From assembly GCA_965221845.1 (NCBI GenBank), contig OZ244919.1, positions 3,782,001 through 3,846,000 of the forward strand: 64,000 nt of DNA, written 5' to 3'. The position numbers were made by a program, and so were the translations under genes. Under the pieces are notes generated by a model that was not told the DNA's origin, did not search any database, and saw only the letters and a list, made by a program, of their open reading frames with translations. Source of the stretch: JAJEFO01 sp965221845. GTDB lineage: Bacteria > Pseudomonadota > Alphaproteobacteria > Rhodobacterales > Rhodobacteraceae. Numbering within the stretch: position 1 is the first letter of the stretch; each line of letters starts with the position of its first letter. Positions 8,076 through 16,760 of this stretch are shown in pieces.

Positions 8076-9698
8076 ATGACCATATCCTCCCATACCGGCC
8101 ATACGGACAGCTTTGCCCGCGACAACCTGCCGCCTGCCGGTCTTTGGCCCGACTTCAACCTTGACGGCTTTCGCTATCCGGAGGTGATGAACGCAGGTGT
8201 CGAACTGACCGACAGCATGGTCGCCAAGGGGTTCGGCGATCACACGGCGCTGATCGGCAACGGGCGGCAGCGAACGTACAAGGAGCTTGCCGACTGGACC
8301 AATCGCCTGGCCCATGTGCTGGTCGAGGACATGGGCGTCGAGCCCGGGAACCGCATCCTGATCCGGTCTGCCAACAATCCGGCGATGGTGGCCTGCTGGC
8401 TGGCCGCAACCAAGGCCGGAGCCGTTGCCGTCAACACCATGCCCATGCTGCGAGCGCGCGAGCTGCAAGGATACGTCGAGCTGGCCCGGATCAGCGGCGC
8501 GCTTTGTGACACCCGCCTGATGGGAGAGATGGAGGCCTGTGCCTCCAGCTGTCCCGGGCTGCGGGTGATGGGCTTTGACGGCACATCGAGCCATGACGCC
8601 GAGCTTGATCGGCTGGCCCTGGAGAAGCCCGTCAGGTTTGACGCGATCAAAACGGGGCGGGATGACGTGGCGCTGCTCGGCTTCACCTCGGGCTCGACCG
8701 GCACGCCCAAGGCGACGATGCATTTCCACCGCGATCTGCTCGTCATCGCGGACGGCTACGCCAGGGAGGTGCTGGAGGTGGTGCCCGGGGACGTGTTTGT
8801 GGGCTCGCCCCCCTTGGCCTTCACCTTCGGCCTCGGCGGCCTGGCGATCTTCCCGTTGCGCTTCGGGGCCACGGCGACGCTGCTGGAGCAGGCGACGCCG
8901 CCCGACATGATCGAGATCATCCAGAAATACGGAGCGACGGTATCCTTCACGGCGCCCACCGCCTATCGGGCGATGCTGCGCGCCATGGAGGACGGGGCGG
9001 ATCTGTCCTCTTTGCGGGCGGCCGTCTCGGCCGGCGAGACCCTGCCGGCGCCGGTCTACGAGGAATGGATTGCAAGGACGGGCAAGCCCGTGCTCGACGG
9101 CATAGGCGCGACCGAGATGCTGCATATCTTCATTTCGAACCGTTTCAACGATCACCGCCCGGGCTGCACAGGCAAGCCCGTGCGCGGATACGAAGCCAGG
9201 GTGGTCGATGCCGAGGGCAATGATGTCCCCGACGGAGAGGCCGGGCGCCTGGCGGTGCGCGGGCCGACTGGCTGCCGCTATTTGCGGGGAGACCGGCAAG
9301 GGACCTATGTCGAGGGAGGCTGGAACATCACCGGCGACAGTTTCGTGCGTGACCGGGAAGGGTATTACCACTTTGCCGCGCGCAACGACGACATGATCGT
9401 CTCGTCCGGCTACAACATCGCTGGCCCCGAGGTGGAGGCCGCCCTCCTGTCGCATGAGGCTGTGTCGGAATGCGCGGTCATTGGCGCGCCCGACGAGGAG
9501 CGCGGGCATGTCGTCGAGGCGCATGTCGTCCTCGCTGACGGCATGGAGGCCAGCGATGCGACCGCCAGGTCCCTGCAGGACCACGTCAAGGCGACCATCG
9601 CTCCCTTCAAGTACCCGCGATGCGTGGTTTTCGCGGACGCGCTGCCGAAGACGGCGACCGGGAAAATTCAAAGGTTCAGGCTGAGGAGATCGACCTGA
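8076..9698 (+). CDS. Aryl-CoA ligase, 2-aminobenzoate-CoA ligase type
   Basis: 540-residue AMP-forming acyl-CoA synthetase that activates an aromatic acid to its CoA thioester with ATP. The P-loop signature FTSGSTGTPKATMHF, the GATEM adenine motif, the NITGDSF hinge region and the C-terminal catalytic Lys in PKTATGKIQRF are all present. The overall layout resembles benzoate- and 2-aminobenzoate-CoA ligases. The ATG at 8076 follows a GGAGG site with proper spacing; an in-frame upstream start at 8028 lacks one. It supplies the substrate of the flavoprotein encoded at 1955-4249. Specificity for 2-aminobenzoate over benzoate or salicylate is inferred from neighbours. Confidence 0.88.
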   Translation: MTISSHTGHTDSFARDNLPPAGLWPDFNLDGFRYPEVMNAGVELTDSMVAKGFGDHTALIGNGRQRTYKELADWTNRLAHVLVEDMGVEPGNRILIRSANNPAMVACWLAATKAGAVAVNTMPMLRARELQGYVELARISGALCDTRLMGEMEACASSCPGLRVMGFDGTSSHDAELDRLALEKPVRFDAIKTGRDDVALLGFTSGSTGTPKATMHFHRDLLVIADGYAREVLEVVPGDVFVGSPPLAFTFGLGGLAIFPLRFGATATLLEQATPPDMIEIIQKYGATVSFTAPTAYRAMLRAMEDGADLSSLRAAVSAGETLPAPVYEEWIARTGKPVLDGIGATEMLHIFISNRFNDHRPGCTGKPVRGYEARVVDAEGNDVPDGEAGRLAVRGPTGCRYLRGDRQGTYVEGGWNITGDSFVRDREGYYHFAARNDDMIVSSGYNIAGPEVEAALLSHEAVSECAVIGAPDEERGHVVEAHVVLADGMEASDATARSLQDHVKATIAPFKYPRCVVFADALPKTATGKIQRFRLRRST

Positions 9699-9739
9699 TC
9701 GAGCTGCAGGATGCCAATTCAAGGAGAAGGAGGACCCTC

Positions 9740-10870
9740 ATGAAGAAACTGCTTTCATTGACGGCAGCGCTCGCGCTTGCCGCAGGCGCCGCGTCCGCTG
9801 AGACCAGGATCGGGATGATCACGACATTGTCGGGCGGCGGCGCCGCGCTCGGGATTGACGTGCGGGACGGCTTCATGCTGGCGATCGCGCAGTCGGGCCG
9901 GGATGACATCGAGGTCGTGATCGAAGACGATCAGCGCAAGCCCGACATTGCCGTGCAGCTGGCTGACAAGATGATCCAGTCGGAAAAGGCGGACATCATG
10001 ACGGGCATCATCTGGTCGAACCTGGCGATGGCCGTGGTGCCGGCATCGGTGAGACAGGGCGTGTTCTACCTGTCGCCCAACGCAGGGCCCTCGGCGCTGG
10101 CGGGCGCGGGATGCCACCGGAACTACTTCAACGTGGCCTGGCAGAACGACAACCTGCACGAGGCGGCTGGCGCCTACGCGAACGATGCGGGCCATGCGAA
10201 CAGCTTTGTCCTTGCCCCGAACTATCCCGCCGGCAAGGATGCGCTGACCGGCTACAAGCGTTTCTTCGAGGGCGAGCTGGCCGGCGAGCTCTATACCGAG
10301 CTCGGTCAGACCGACTACGCCGCCGAGATTGCGCAGATCCGGGCCTCGGGAGCGGATTCGGTTTTCTTCTTCCTGCCGGGCGGCATGGGGATCTCCTTCC
10401 TCAAGCAGTATTCCGGCAGCGGCGTGGACCTGCCCGTGGTGGGGCCGGCCTTCAGCTTCGACCAGGGAATTCTCCAGGCTGTCGGCGGGGCCGCCCTGGG
10501 CGTCGTGAACACCTCCCAGTGGAGCAAGGACATCGACAACCCGACCAATGCGGCCTTTGTCGAGAGCTTCCAGGCAGAGTTCGGCCGGCTGCCGTCGCTG
10601 TATGCCAGCCAGGGCTTTGACACGGCGAACCTGATCCTGTCGGCTCTGGAAAGGGCGGACGTGTCAGACGCCGACGCCTTCCGGGAGGCGCTGCGCGCGG
10701 CAGAGTTCGACAGCACCCGGGGCGCGTTCTCGTTCGGCCCGAACCACCACCCGGTGCAGACGATTTACGCGCGCGAAGTGGTCCGGGAAGGAGATGTCTT
10801 CACCAACAGGATCCTTGGTGTCGCGCTTGAAGACCACGCCGACGCCTACGCCGGCGAATGCAAGATGTGA
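9740..10870 (+). CDS. Liv-type ABC transporter substrate-binding protein
   Basis: 376-residue periplasmic binding protein of the branched-chain amino acid/aromatic acid class. The N-terminus MKKLLSLTAALALAAGAASA is a clear signal peptide, and the mature start ETRIGMITTLSGGGAALG is typical of this family. A strong AAGGAGAAGGAGG ribosome site precedes the ATG at 9740. It heads a four-gene importer embedded in the aryl-CoA operon, so the ligand is probably 2-aminobenzoate or a related aromatic acid, as for other Liv-like systems beside aromatic pathways. The ligand itself cannot be read from sequence. Confidence 0.92.
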   Translation: MKKLLSLTAALALAAGAASAETRIGMITTLSGGGAALGIDVRDGFMLAIAQSGRDDIEVVIEDDQRKPDIAVQLADKMIQSEKADIMTGIIWSNLAMAVVPASVRQGVFYLSPNAGPSALAGAGCHRNYFNVAWQNDNLHEAAGAYANDAGHANSFVLAPNYPAGKDALTGYKRFFEGELAGELYTELGQTDYAAEIAQIRASGADSVFFFLPGGMGISFLKQYSGSGVDLPVVGPAFSFDQGILQAVGGAALGVVNTSQWSKDIDNPTNAAFVESFQAEFGRLPSLYASQGFDTANLILSALERADVSDADAFREALRAAEFDSTRGAFSFGPNHHPVQTIYAREVVREGDVFTNRILGVALEDHADAYAGECKM

Positions 10871-10876
10871 GTGACC

Positions 10877-10910
10877 CCTGCCTGCCCCGGACTCCGTCGG
10901 GGCAGGCAGG
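10877..10910 (+). promoter_or_regulatory. Perfect 12-bp stem-loop after the binding-protein gene
   Basis: CCTGCCTGCCCC and GGGGCAGGCAGG pair perfectly around a 10-base loop, 6 bp after the stop of the binding-protein gene. There is no T-run after it. Hairpins at this position in ABC operons typically stabilise the upstream message or cause partial termination, giving more binding protein than permease. That role is inferred. Confidence 0.75.
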
Positions 10911-10932
10911 CGACACGCCTTGAGGCACGAAG

Positions 10933-11853
10933 ATGTCCGCGATCCTCATCATCGAGCAGGTCCTCAACGGCCTTCAGTTCGGCATCATGCTGTTCCTGAT
11001 GGCGGCCGGACTGACCCTGATCTTCGGGGTCATGGGGCTGATCAATCTCGCGCACGGGTCGCTCTACATGGTCGGGGCCTTTGCCGCCGCGGCCGCGGCC
11101 GGTGCGACGGGCTCGTTCCTGCTGGCCCTGGTTTCCGCTCTCGCCGCGGCCGCGCTCGCGGGCGCGATCGTCGAGATCGTGGTCATCCGGCGCCTCTACA
11201 ACGCCGCCCATCTCGACCAGGTTCTCGCAACCTTCGCCCTTATACTCATCTTTTCCGAAGGCACGCGCTGGGCTTTCGGCTCTCTCCCGCTGTTCCTCGA
11301 CGTGCCGGGCTATCTGTCCGGCCCCGTGACGCTGCCGGGGGGCATCCAGTACCCGCTGTACCGACTTGCGTTGATTGCCATCGGCCTGGCCGTCGCCGCC
11401 GGCCTCTGGTGGCTGACAGCCCGCACGCGGATCGGCATCCGGATCCGGGCAGGCAGGAACGATCGCGAAATGATCGCGGCCCTGGGCGTCGACATTTCCA
11501 AGCTCTACACCCTGGTTTTCGCCCTTGGTGCGGCATTGGCCGGGCTGGCGGGCGCCCTGGTCGGCGCCATCCAGTCGGTTCAGGTCGGCATGGGCGAGCC
11601 GGTGCTGATCCTCGCCTTCGTGGTGATAGTCATTGGAGGAATCGGCTCGATCAAGGGCGCGTTCGTTGGCGCGCTCCTCGTCGGGCTGGCCGACACGCTG
11701 GGCGGCGTCTTCCTGCCCCAGCTCTTCAGGATCTTCATGGAGGCAGGGGCTGCCACGCAAACCGGGTCCGCCCTGGCCTCGATGGCCGTATACATCCTGA
11801 TGAGCGCGGTCCTGATCTGGCGGCCCACCGGGCTCTTCGGGACACCGGCATGA
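10933..11853 (+). CDS. Liv-type ABC transporter permease (LivH class)
   Basis: 306-residue inner-membrane permease. It starts MSAILIIEQVLNGLQFGIML and continues with alternating hydrophobic segments. It carries the family signature GVMGLINLAHGSLYMVGAF, and the EAA-like cytoplasmic region ALGVDISKLYTLVFALGAAL lies near residues 180-200. It forms the channel with the following LivM-class gene, which it overlaps by ATGA at 11850-11853. Part of the aromatic acid importer. Confidence 0.93.
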   Translation: MSAILIIEQVLNGLQFGIMLFLMAAGLTLIFGVMGLINLAHGSLYMVGAFAAAAAAGATGSFLLALVSALAAAALAGAIVEIVVIRRLYNAAHLDQVLATFALILIFSEGTRWAFGSLPLFLDVPGYLSGPVTLPGGIQYPLYRLALIAIGLAVAAGLWWLTARTRIGIRIRAGRNDREMIAALGVDISKLYTLVFALGAALAGLAGALVGAIQSVQVGMGEPVLILAFVVIVIGGIGSIKGAFVGALLVGLADTLGGVFLPQLFRIFMEAGAATQTGSALASMAVYILMSAVLIWRPTGLFGTPA

Positions 11854-12833
11854 TCCGGGAAGGCCATGTCAATGCCGTTGTGCTGGCGGGCTTCCTGGCG
11901 CTGCCGGTGTGGGCGCTTGCCGCAGAGGAACCCTTCACGATCACGCTTGCGACCCGAGCCGTGCTGCTGGCGCTGGCCGCAGTGGGCCTGAATGTCGCCC
12001 TCGGCATTGGCGGGCTGGTCAGCCTTGGCCACGCGGTGTTCTTCGGCCTGGGCGGCTATGCCATGGGCATACTGGCCTTCCACGCCCAGAGCCTCACGCC
12101 GCTGGAACTGGGCCCGCTGACCGTCGCAGGCACCAAGTCGATGCCGGTCATCTGGCTCACGGCGATCGCGGCGTCGGCGCTCGCAGCCCTGGTCATCGGT
12201 CTTTTGTCGCTGCGCACGACGGGCGTCTACTTCATCATGATCACGCTGGCCTTCGGGCAGATGTTTTTCTTCTTCTCGATCTCGTGGAGCGCCTATGGCG
12301 GCGAAGACGGGCTGTCAATCTGGACCCGCAACGCGTTTCCGGGCCTGGACACCCTGGTGCCGATCCAGTTCTTCGGACTTTGCTTTGTCGCGCTGTGCCT
12401 GGCGCTCTTCATCCACTGGCGGCTGCGGGCCTCGCCGTTCGGACTGGCGCTGAACGCGGCCCGCCAGAGGCCGGCGCGCGTGGAAACCGTTGGGTTGAGC
12501 CCTGTCCGCCTGAAGCTCCTGGCCTTTGTCATCTCGGGCGCGATCACCGGGCTGGCCGGCGCGCTTTTCGCGGATCTCAACCGCTTCGTCAGCCCCGCCA
12601 TGTTCAGCTGGCAATTGTCGGGCGAGCTGATTGTGCTGATCGTCATTGGCGGCGTGGGACGCCTGATGGGGCCGGTGATTGGCGCAGCGCTCTTCGTGAC
12701 GCTGGAACATGTTCTGGGCGGGCTCACCGATTTCTGGCACGTCTGGCTGGGGGCGATCCTGCTGCTGATCGTGCTCTTTGCGCGCGGCGGGCTGATCGGC
12801 ATCCTGACCGGAAAGGCAGGTCCGCATGTCTGA
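11850..12833 (+). CDS. Liv-type ABC transporter permease (LivM class)
   Basis: 327-residue inner-membrane permease. A signal-like first membrane segment is followed by the conserved NVALGIGGLVSLGHAVFFGLGGYAMG region. Further on are TTGVYFIMITLAFGQMFFF and a second conserved block around VKLLAFVISGAITGLAGALFADL-type sequence (here LKLLAFVISGAITGLAGAL). The start is fixed by the ATGA overlap with the LivH-class gene, and the end overlaps the next ATPase gene. Partner of the upstream permease. Confidence 0.92.
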   Translation: MIREGHVNAVVLAGFLALPVWALAAEEPFTITLATRAVLLALAAVGLNVALGIGGLVSLGHAVFFGLGGYAMGILAFHAQSLTPLELGPLTVAGTKSMPVIWLTAIAASALAALVIGLLSLRTTGVYFIMITLAFGQMFFFFSISWSAYGGEDGLSIWTRNAFPGLDTLVPIQFFGLCFVALCLALFIHWRLRASPFGLALNAARQRPARVETVGLSPVRLKLLAFVISGAITGLAGALFADLNRFVSPAMFSWQLSGELIVLIVIGGVGRLMGPVIGAALFVTLEHVLGGLTDFWHVWLGAILLLIVLFARGGLIGILTGKAGPHV

Positions 12834-13575
12834 CGCGATCCTCGAGACCCGCAGCCTGAACAAGAGCTTCGGGGCGCTGAAGGCGACGGATGAAGTGTCG
12901 CTGGACCTTCGGGCGGGCGAGATTCACGCCATTATCGGGCCCAATGGCGCGGGAAAGTCCACCCTGATCGGGCAGATCAGCGGGGGACTGAAACCGGACA
13001 CGGGCACGGTGCGCCTGGCCGGGCGCGATGTGACGTCGCTTTCGACCGAACAGAGGGCGGCGGCCGGGCTGGGCCGGACCTTCCAGATCTCGGCCCTGGC
13101 CATGGAGGACACCGTTCTGGAGAATGCCCTTCTGGGCGCCCTGGGGCGGTCGGGGCGCCCGTGGCGGTTCTGGACCCCCGCTGCGAAGGACCGGGATCTC
13201 GTCGCGCGCGCCATGCAGGCCCTGGACAGGGTGGGGCTTGCGGACGCGGCCGACCGGATCACCGCGAGCCTCGGCCACGGACAGCGCCGCCAGCTGGAAG
13301 TGGCCGTGGCTCTGACCCTGGAGCCCGTCGCGTTCGTGATGGACGAGCCCATGGCGGGCCTTGGCGCCGAAGGCTCGAAGGCCATGACGGCTTTCCTGGA
13401 CGGGCTGCGGGAGCAGGCGCCGATCCTGCTGGTGGAACATGACATGGACGCGGTCTTTGCGCTCGCCGACCGGATCAGCGTGCTGGTCTACGGCCGGGTG
13501 ATCGCGTCCGGCACGGTCGAGGACATCCGCGCCTCCAGAGATGTCAGGGAGGCCTATCTGGGGGACGCCGCATGA
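12826..13575 (+). CDS. Liv-type ABC transporter ATP-binding protein (LivG class)
   Basis: 249-residue ATPase. Walker A is GPNGAGKST, the signature region is SLGHGQRRQLEVAVAL (LGHGQ in place of LSGGQ, common in LivG proteins), and Walker B is VAFVMDEPMAGLG, followed by the H-loop VEHDMDAVFALADRI. It overlaps the permease stop by 8 bases and the next ATPase gene by ATGA. It energises the importer from the cytoplasmic face. Confidence 0.93.
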   Translation: MSDAILETRSLNKSFGALKATDEVSLDLRAGEIHAIIGPNGAGKSTLIGQISGGLKPDTGTVRLAGRDVTSLSTEQRAAAGLGRTFQISALAMEDTVLENALLGALGRSGRPWRFWTPAAKDRDLVARAMQALDRVGLADAADRITASLGHGQRRQLEVAVALTLEPVAFVMDEPMAGLGAEGSKAMTAFLDGLREQAPILLVEHDMDAVFALADRISVLVYGRVIASGTVEDIRASRDVREAYLGDAA

Positions 13576-14258
13576 GCTTGCTGACCGTCGAGAACCTCGC
13601 CGCGTCTTACGGCCCCGTCCCGGCGCTCTTCGGCGTCGATCTCAGCCTGGAGGCGGGCGAGGTCGTTGCGCTGATGGGCCGCAACGGCATGGGCAAGACC
13701 ACGACCGTCAAGGCGATCTGCCGGATGATCGGGTCAGAGGGCGGCCTGCGCTTTGCCGGTCATGACCTGCACCGGCTGCCCAGCCATGCAGCCGCGCGGC
13801 TTGGGCTTGGGCTGGTTCCGGAAGGGCGGCGCTGTTTCCGGGATCTTTCGGTCGAGGAAAACCTTGTCGCCGCGGCGAGGCCCGGGAACTGGGACTTCGC
13901 CAAAGTGGCGGGGCTGTTTCCTCGCCTCGCAGAGCGCCGTCGCCAGATCGCCGCGTCCCTCTCGGGCGGCGAACAGCAGATGCTGGCCATCGGCAGGGCC
14001 TTGATGACAAACCCGCGGCTTCTGATCCTCGACGAGGCGACGGAGGGCTTGGGCCCCATCGTGCGCCGGGAAATCTGGAGCGCGATCAGCCGGATCAAGG
14101 CCGAAACCGGCACGGCGATCCTTCTGATCGACAAGTCCCTGAAAGAACTCTCCGGCGTGGCCGACCGCACCGTGATTCTCGCCCGCGGCAAGGTTGTCTG
14201 GTCCGGAAGGATGGCCGAGCTCACCCCTCGGGTCACGCAAGACCACGTTGGCGTCTGA
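13572..14258 (+). CDS. Liv-type ABC transporter ATP-binding protein (LivF class)
   Basis: 228-residue ATPase. Walker A is GRNGMGKTT, the LivF-class motif is VPEGRRCFRDLSVEENL, the signature is LSGGEQQMLAIGRAL and Walker B is RLLILDEATEGL. The late H-loop position reads IDKSLKELS where many homologues have a His, a possible lineage variant. Its TGA overlaps the ATG of the thioesterase gene. It completes a five-component importer with 9740-13575. Confidence 0.92.
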   Translation: MSLLTVENLAASYGPVPALFGVDLSLEAGEVVALMGRNGMGKTTTVKAICRMIGSEGGLRFAGHDLHRLPSHAAARLGLGLVPEGRRCFRDLSVEENLVAAARPGNWDFAKVAGLFPRLAERRRQIAASLSGGEQQMLAIGRALMTNPRLLILDEATEGLGPIVRREIWSAISRIKAETGTAILLIDKSLKELSGVADRTVILARGKVVWSGRMAELTPRVTQDHVGV

Positions 14259-14671
14259 TGCCGTTCGAAGCGCACCAGAAGGTCCTGTTCAAGCACTGCG
14301 ACCCCGCGGGAATCGTCTTTTTCCCAAGGTATTTCGAAATGATGAACGACTGCGTCGAAGCCTTTTTCGACGAGGTCCTCGGCCACCCGTTCGAGACGCT
14401 GCACGATCGGGGTGCGGTGCCCACCGCCCGGATCGAAACCCGGTTCGTCGCGCCAAGCCGTCACGGGGACCGGCTGGTCCTGCGCCTGCGGATCGCGCGT
14501 CTTGGAAGCACGTCCGCATCCTACGCCATGACGGCCCATTCAGGCGATGAGCTGCGATTTGAAACAAACGCCGTTCTCGTCAATGTCGATGCCGACGGCC
14601 GTCCCTGCGCCTGGCCTCTCGAAATAGCAAGGAAACTCAAGGAGATGGAGGATCCCCGACATGCCCCATGA
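14258..14671 (+). CDS. 4-hydroxybenzoyl-CoA thioesterase family protein
   Basis: 137-residue hot-dog-fold thioesterase. The active-site stretch KHCDPAGIVFFPRYFEMMND contains the catalytic Asp of the 4-HBT family. It overlaps the ATPase gene by one base. In aryl-CoA operons such enzymes recycle CoA from dead-end aromatic thioesters; they may also hydrolyse a pathway product. Which one applies here is not visible. Confidence 0.87.
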   Translation: MPFEAHQKVLFKHCDPAGIVFFPRYFEMMNDCVEAFFDEVLGHPFETLHDRGAVPTARIETRFVAPSRHGDRLVLRLRIARLGSTSASYAMTAHSGDELRFETNAVLVNVDADGRPCAWPLEIARKLKEMEDPRHAP

Positions 14672-15056
14672 GGTCATTCATCCGGACGGCTGGCTGCCGG
14701 CTTCGGGCTATGCCAACGGCATGCTCGCCAGGGATGGCATCTTGCACGTTGGCGGGCAGGTCGGCTGGGACGCGAACAAGGCCTTTGTGAGCGACGATTT
14801 CGTTGGCCAGGTGCGGCAGGCTCTTCTGAACATCAAGGAGATCGTCGAGACGGCTGGCGGCACGGTCGAGGACGTGACCCGTCTCACGTGGTTCGTGACC
14901 GACAAGGCCGGGTATCTCGCGTCGCAAAGGGAAGTGGGCCAGGCCTACCGCGGCGTCTTTGGAAAGCACTTCCCGGCGATGTCCGTGCTGGTCGTTTCGG
15001 AGCTGGTCGAGGATCGGGCCAAGGTCGAGATCGAAGCCACGGCGCATGTCCGGTGA
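14661..15056 (+). CDS. RidA/YjgF/YER057c/UK114 family protein
   Basis: 131-residue trimeric RidA-type protein. Family features include SGYANGMLARDGILHVGGQVGWD near the N-terminus, VRQALLNIKEIVETAGGTVEDV in the middle, and a conserved Arg-containing end. It overlaps the thioesterase gene by 11 bases. RidA proteins hydrolyse reactive enamines/imines to ketones and ammonia. That suits a pathway in which a ring amino group becomes an enamine after reduction by the flavoprotein, and it is one of the better arguments for 2-aminobenzoate over salicylate as substrate. The specific reaction is inferred. Confidence 0.88.
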   Translation: MPHEVIHPDGWLPASGYANGMLARDGILHVGGQVGWDANKAFVSDDFVGQVRQALLNIKEIVETAGGTVEDVTRLTWFVTDKAGYLASQREVGQAYRGVFGKHFPAMSVLVVSELVEDRAKVEIEATAHVR

Positions 15057-16279
15057 GCCTTTCCGGGGCCTTCATATGCGACTTTCAGCGCACCCCCATC
15101 GGGCGGTACGGGGGTGCCCTGGCCTCGGTGCGCGCGGACGACCTGGCGGCAGTCCCGGTAAAGGCCTTGATGTCCAGGAACCAGCTCGACTGGTCCGAAC
15201 TGGACCAGGTCGTGTTCGGGGCGGCGAACCAGGCGGGCGAGGACGGCCGCAACCTGGCGCGCATGGTCGTCCTGCTGTCCGGGCTGCCCGAGACGGTGCC
15301 GGGCATGACGGTGAACCGCCTTTGCGCCAGCGGCCTCGATGCGGTCATCACGGGCGCCCAGCAGATCCAGGCCGGAGCGGCGGATCTCGTGATTGCGGGC
15401 GGTGCCGAGAGCATGAGCCGCGCGCCCTTCGTCATGCCCAAGGCCGCCGCGCCCTTCGCGCGGAGCCCGGAAATCCACGACACGACCATCGGCTGGCGCT
15501 TCGTCAACCAGCGGATCGCGGACCGGTTTGGGGTCGAATCGATGCCGGAGACGGCGGAAAACGTTGCCGCGGAATTCGGCGTGACCCGCGAAGACCAGGA
15601 CAGGCTCGCGCTCTCCAGCCAGCGGCGCGCGGCCATGGCGATGGCCGAAGGCGTCTTTGCAGGCGAGATCTGCGCGGTGGAGGTCCCGCAGGGACGCGGC
15701 GATCCTATCAGGGTGGACACGGACGAGCACCCCCGCCGCACGACCCTGGAAAGGCTGGGCAGCCTGCCCACGCCGTTCCGCGACGGGGGCTGCGTGACGG
15801 CGGGCAATTCCTCGGGCGTCAACGACGGGGCGGCCGCCCTGCTTCTCGCGTCGGAAGGGGCCGCCGCACGCCACGGGCTGGTCCCGCTTGCCCGCCTTGA
15901 CGGGTCGGCCAGCGCCGGTGTCGCGCCGCGGACCATGGGAATCGGGCCCGTTCCCGCGACCCGGAGGCTCTGCGCGCGCCTGGGGGTCTCGCCGCGCGAC
16001 TTTGACCTCATCGAGCTGAACGAAGCCTTCGCCGCGCAGGCCATCGCGGTCTGCCGGGACCTGGGGATCGACCCGTTCGCGCCGCACGTGAACCCGCATG
16101 GCGGCGCGATCGCCTTGGGGCATCCGCTGGGAATGACAGGCGCGCGGCTTGCCGGCACGGCAGCCATGGCCCTGTCGCAGGGCGCCGCCAGGCGCGCGCT
16201 CGTCACGCTCTGCGTGGGAGTCGGCCAGGGGGTGGCGGCGGCGCTGTCCAGGCCGTGCCCGCCCGGTTCGGACGGATAG
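15053..16279 (+). CDS. Acetyl-CoA acyltransferase (PcaF/thiolase family)
   Basis: 408-residue thiolase. Starting at the GTG that overlaps the RidA stop (GTGA, 15053-15056), the acylated Cys is residue 91 in VNRLCASGLDAV. GGAESMSRAPF, NEAFAAQ, NPHGGAIALGHPLG and the second catalytic Cys in LCVGVGQG are all intact. The sequence resembles beta-ketoadipyl-CoA thiolases. It would cleave the ring-derived 3-oxoacyl-CoA, last step of the pathway. It is the final gene of the plus-strand operon. Confidence 0.93.
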   Translation: MSLSGAFICDFQRTPIGRYGGALASVRADDLAAVPVKALMSRNQLDWSELDQVVFGAANQAGEDGRNLARMVVLLSGLPETVPGMTVNRLCASGLDAVITGAQQIQAGAADLVIAGGAESMSRAPFVMPKAAAPFARSPEIHDTTIGWRFVNQRIADRFGVESMPETAENVAAEFGVTREDQDRLALSSQRRAAMAMAEGVFAGEICAVEVPQGRGDPIRVDTDEHPRRTTLERLGSLPTPFRDGGCVTAGNSSGVNDGAAALLLASEGAAARHGLVPLARLDGSASAGVAPRTMGIGPVPATRRLCARLGVSPRDFDLIELNEAFAAQAIAVCRDLGIDPFAPHVNPHGGAIALGHPLGMTGARLAGTAAMALSQGAARRALVTLCVGVGQGVAAALSRPCPPGSDG

Positions 16280-16760
16280 ACGGCATGGATGCCCGTGCGC
16301 GGGTCCCCGCGTCGGGCGGGGCGGCTTTCTTGCCGGGAGCCCGGGAGACCGGGGCCTGTCCGGCATGCCGGAGCCGCACGACCCCAGGACGCCTGAGGCC
16401 GGCCCCATGTCCCTGCCTGCGCGCCTGCGCGATCGCTGGCGCAGCTTTCAGGGCGGGCGGCCCCGAGCTTCGAGCAGGGCCCGGCTCCCGTCCGAGGGGC
16501 TGCGGGCGTTTCGTCGCCGTCGTCGAGATGGCTCGGCCGGAGCGCTTGCCGCCGGGGCCGGTCGGCGGGACGCCGGATCTGGCTTTGGCTGACGCCCGGG
16601 GCCTGGCCATGAGCCTGGCGCTGCCGGCCCCGCCGGGCATCCTGACCCGATGGCGTCAGCCGTGCGGCCGGGGACTTGCGGCGTTCTCGCATCGAGCGCG
16701 CCCGGGCGCGTGCCGCCGGCAGCCCGCATCTCAGGCCGCGCGAGATGGCGGCGCGGACCG
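16280..16760. other. Spacer between convergent operon ends, with GC hairpin
   Basis: No recognisable gene on either strand. A short perfect hairpin CGCGGG-TC-CCCGCG (16298-16311) lies just after the thiolase stop, next to a smaller one over GGCATGGATGCC. Neither is followed by a T-run, so they would have to act as Rho-assisted or bidirectional terminators. The two flanking genes converge here. Confidence 0.5.

Noticed and set aside
16280..16760. Small genes between thiolase and aminotransferase
   Set aside because: Open frames on both strands are low-complexity and lack ribosome sites or motifs.
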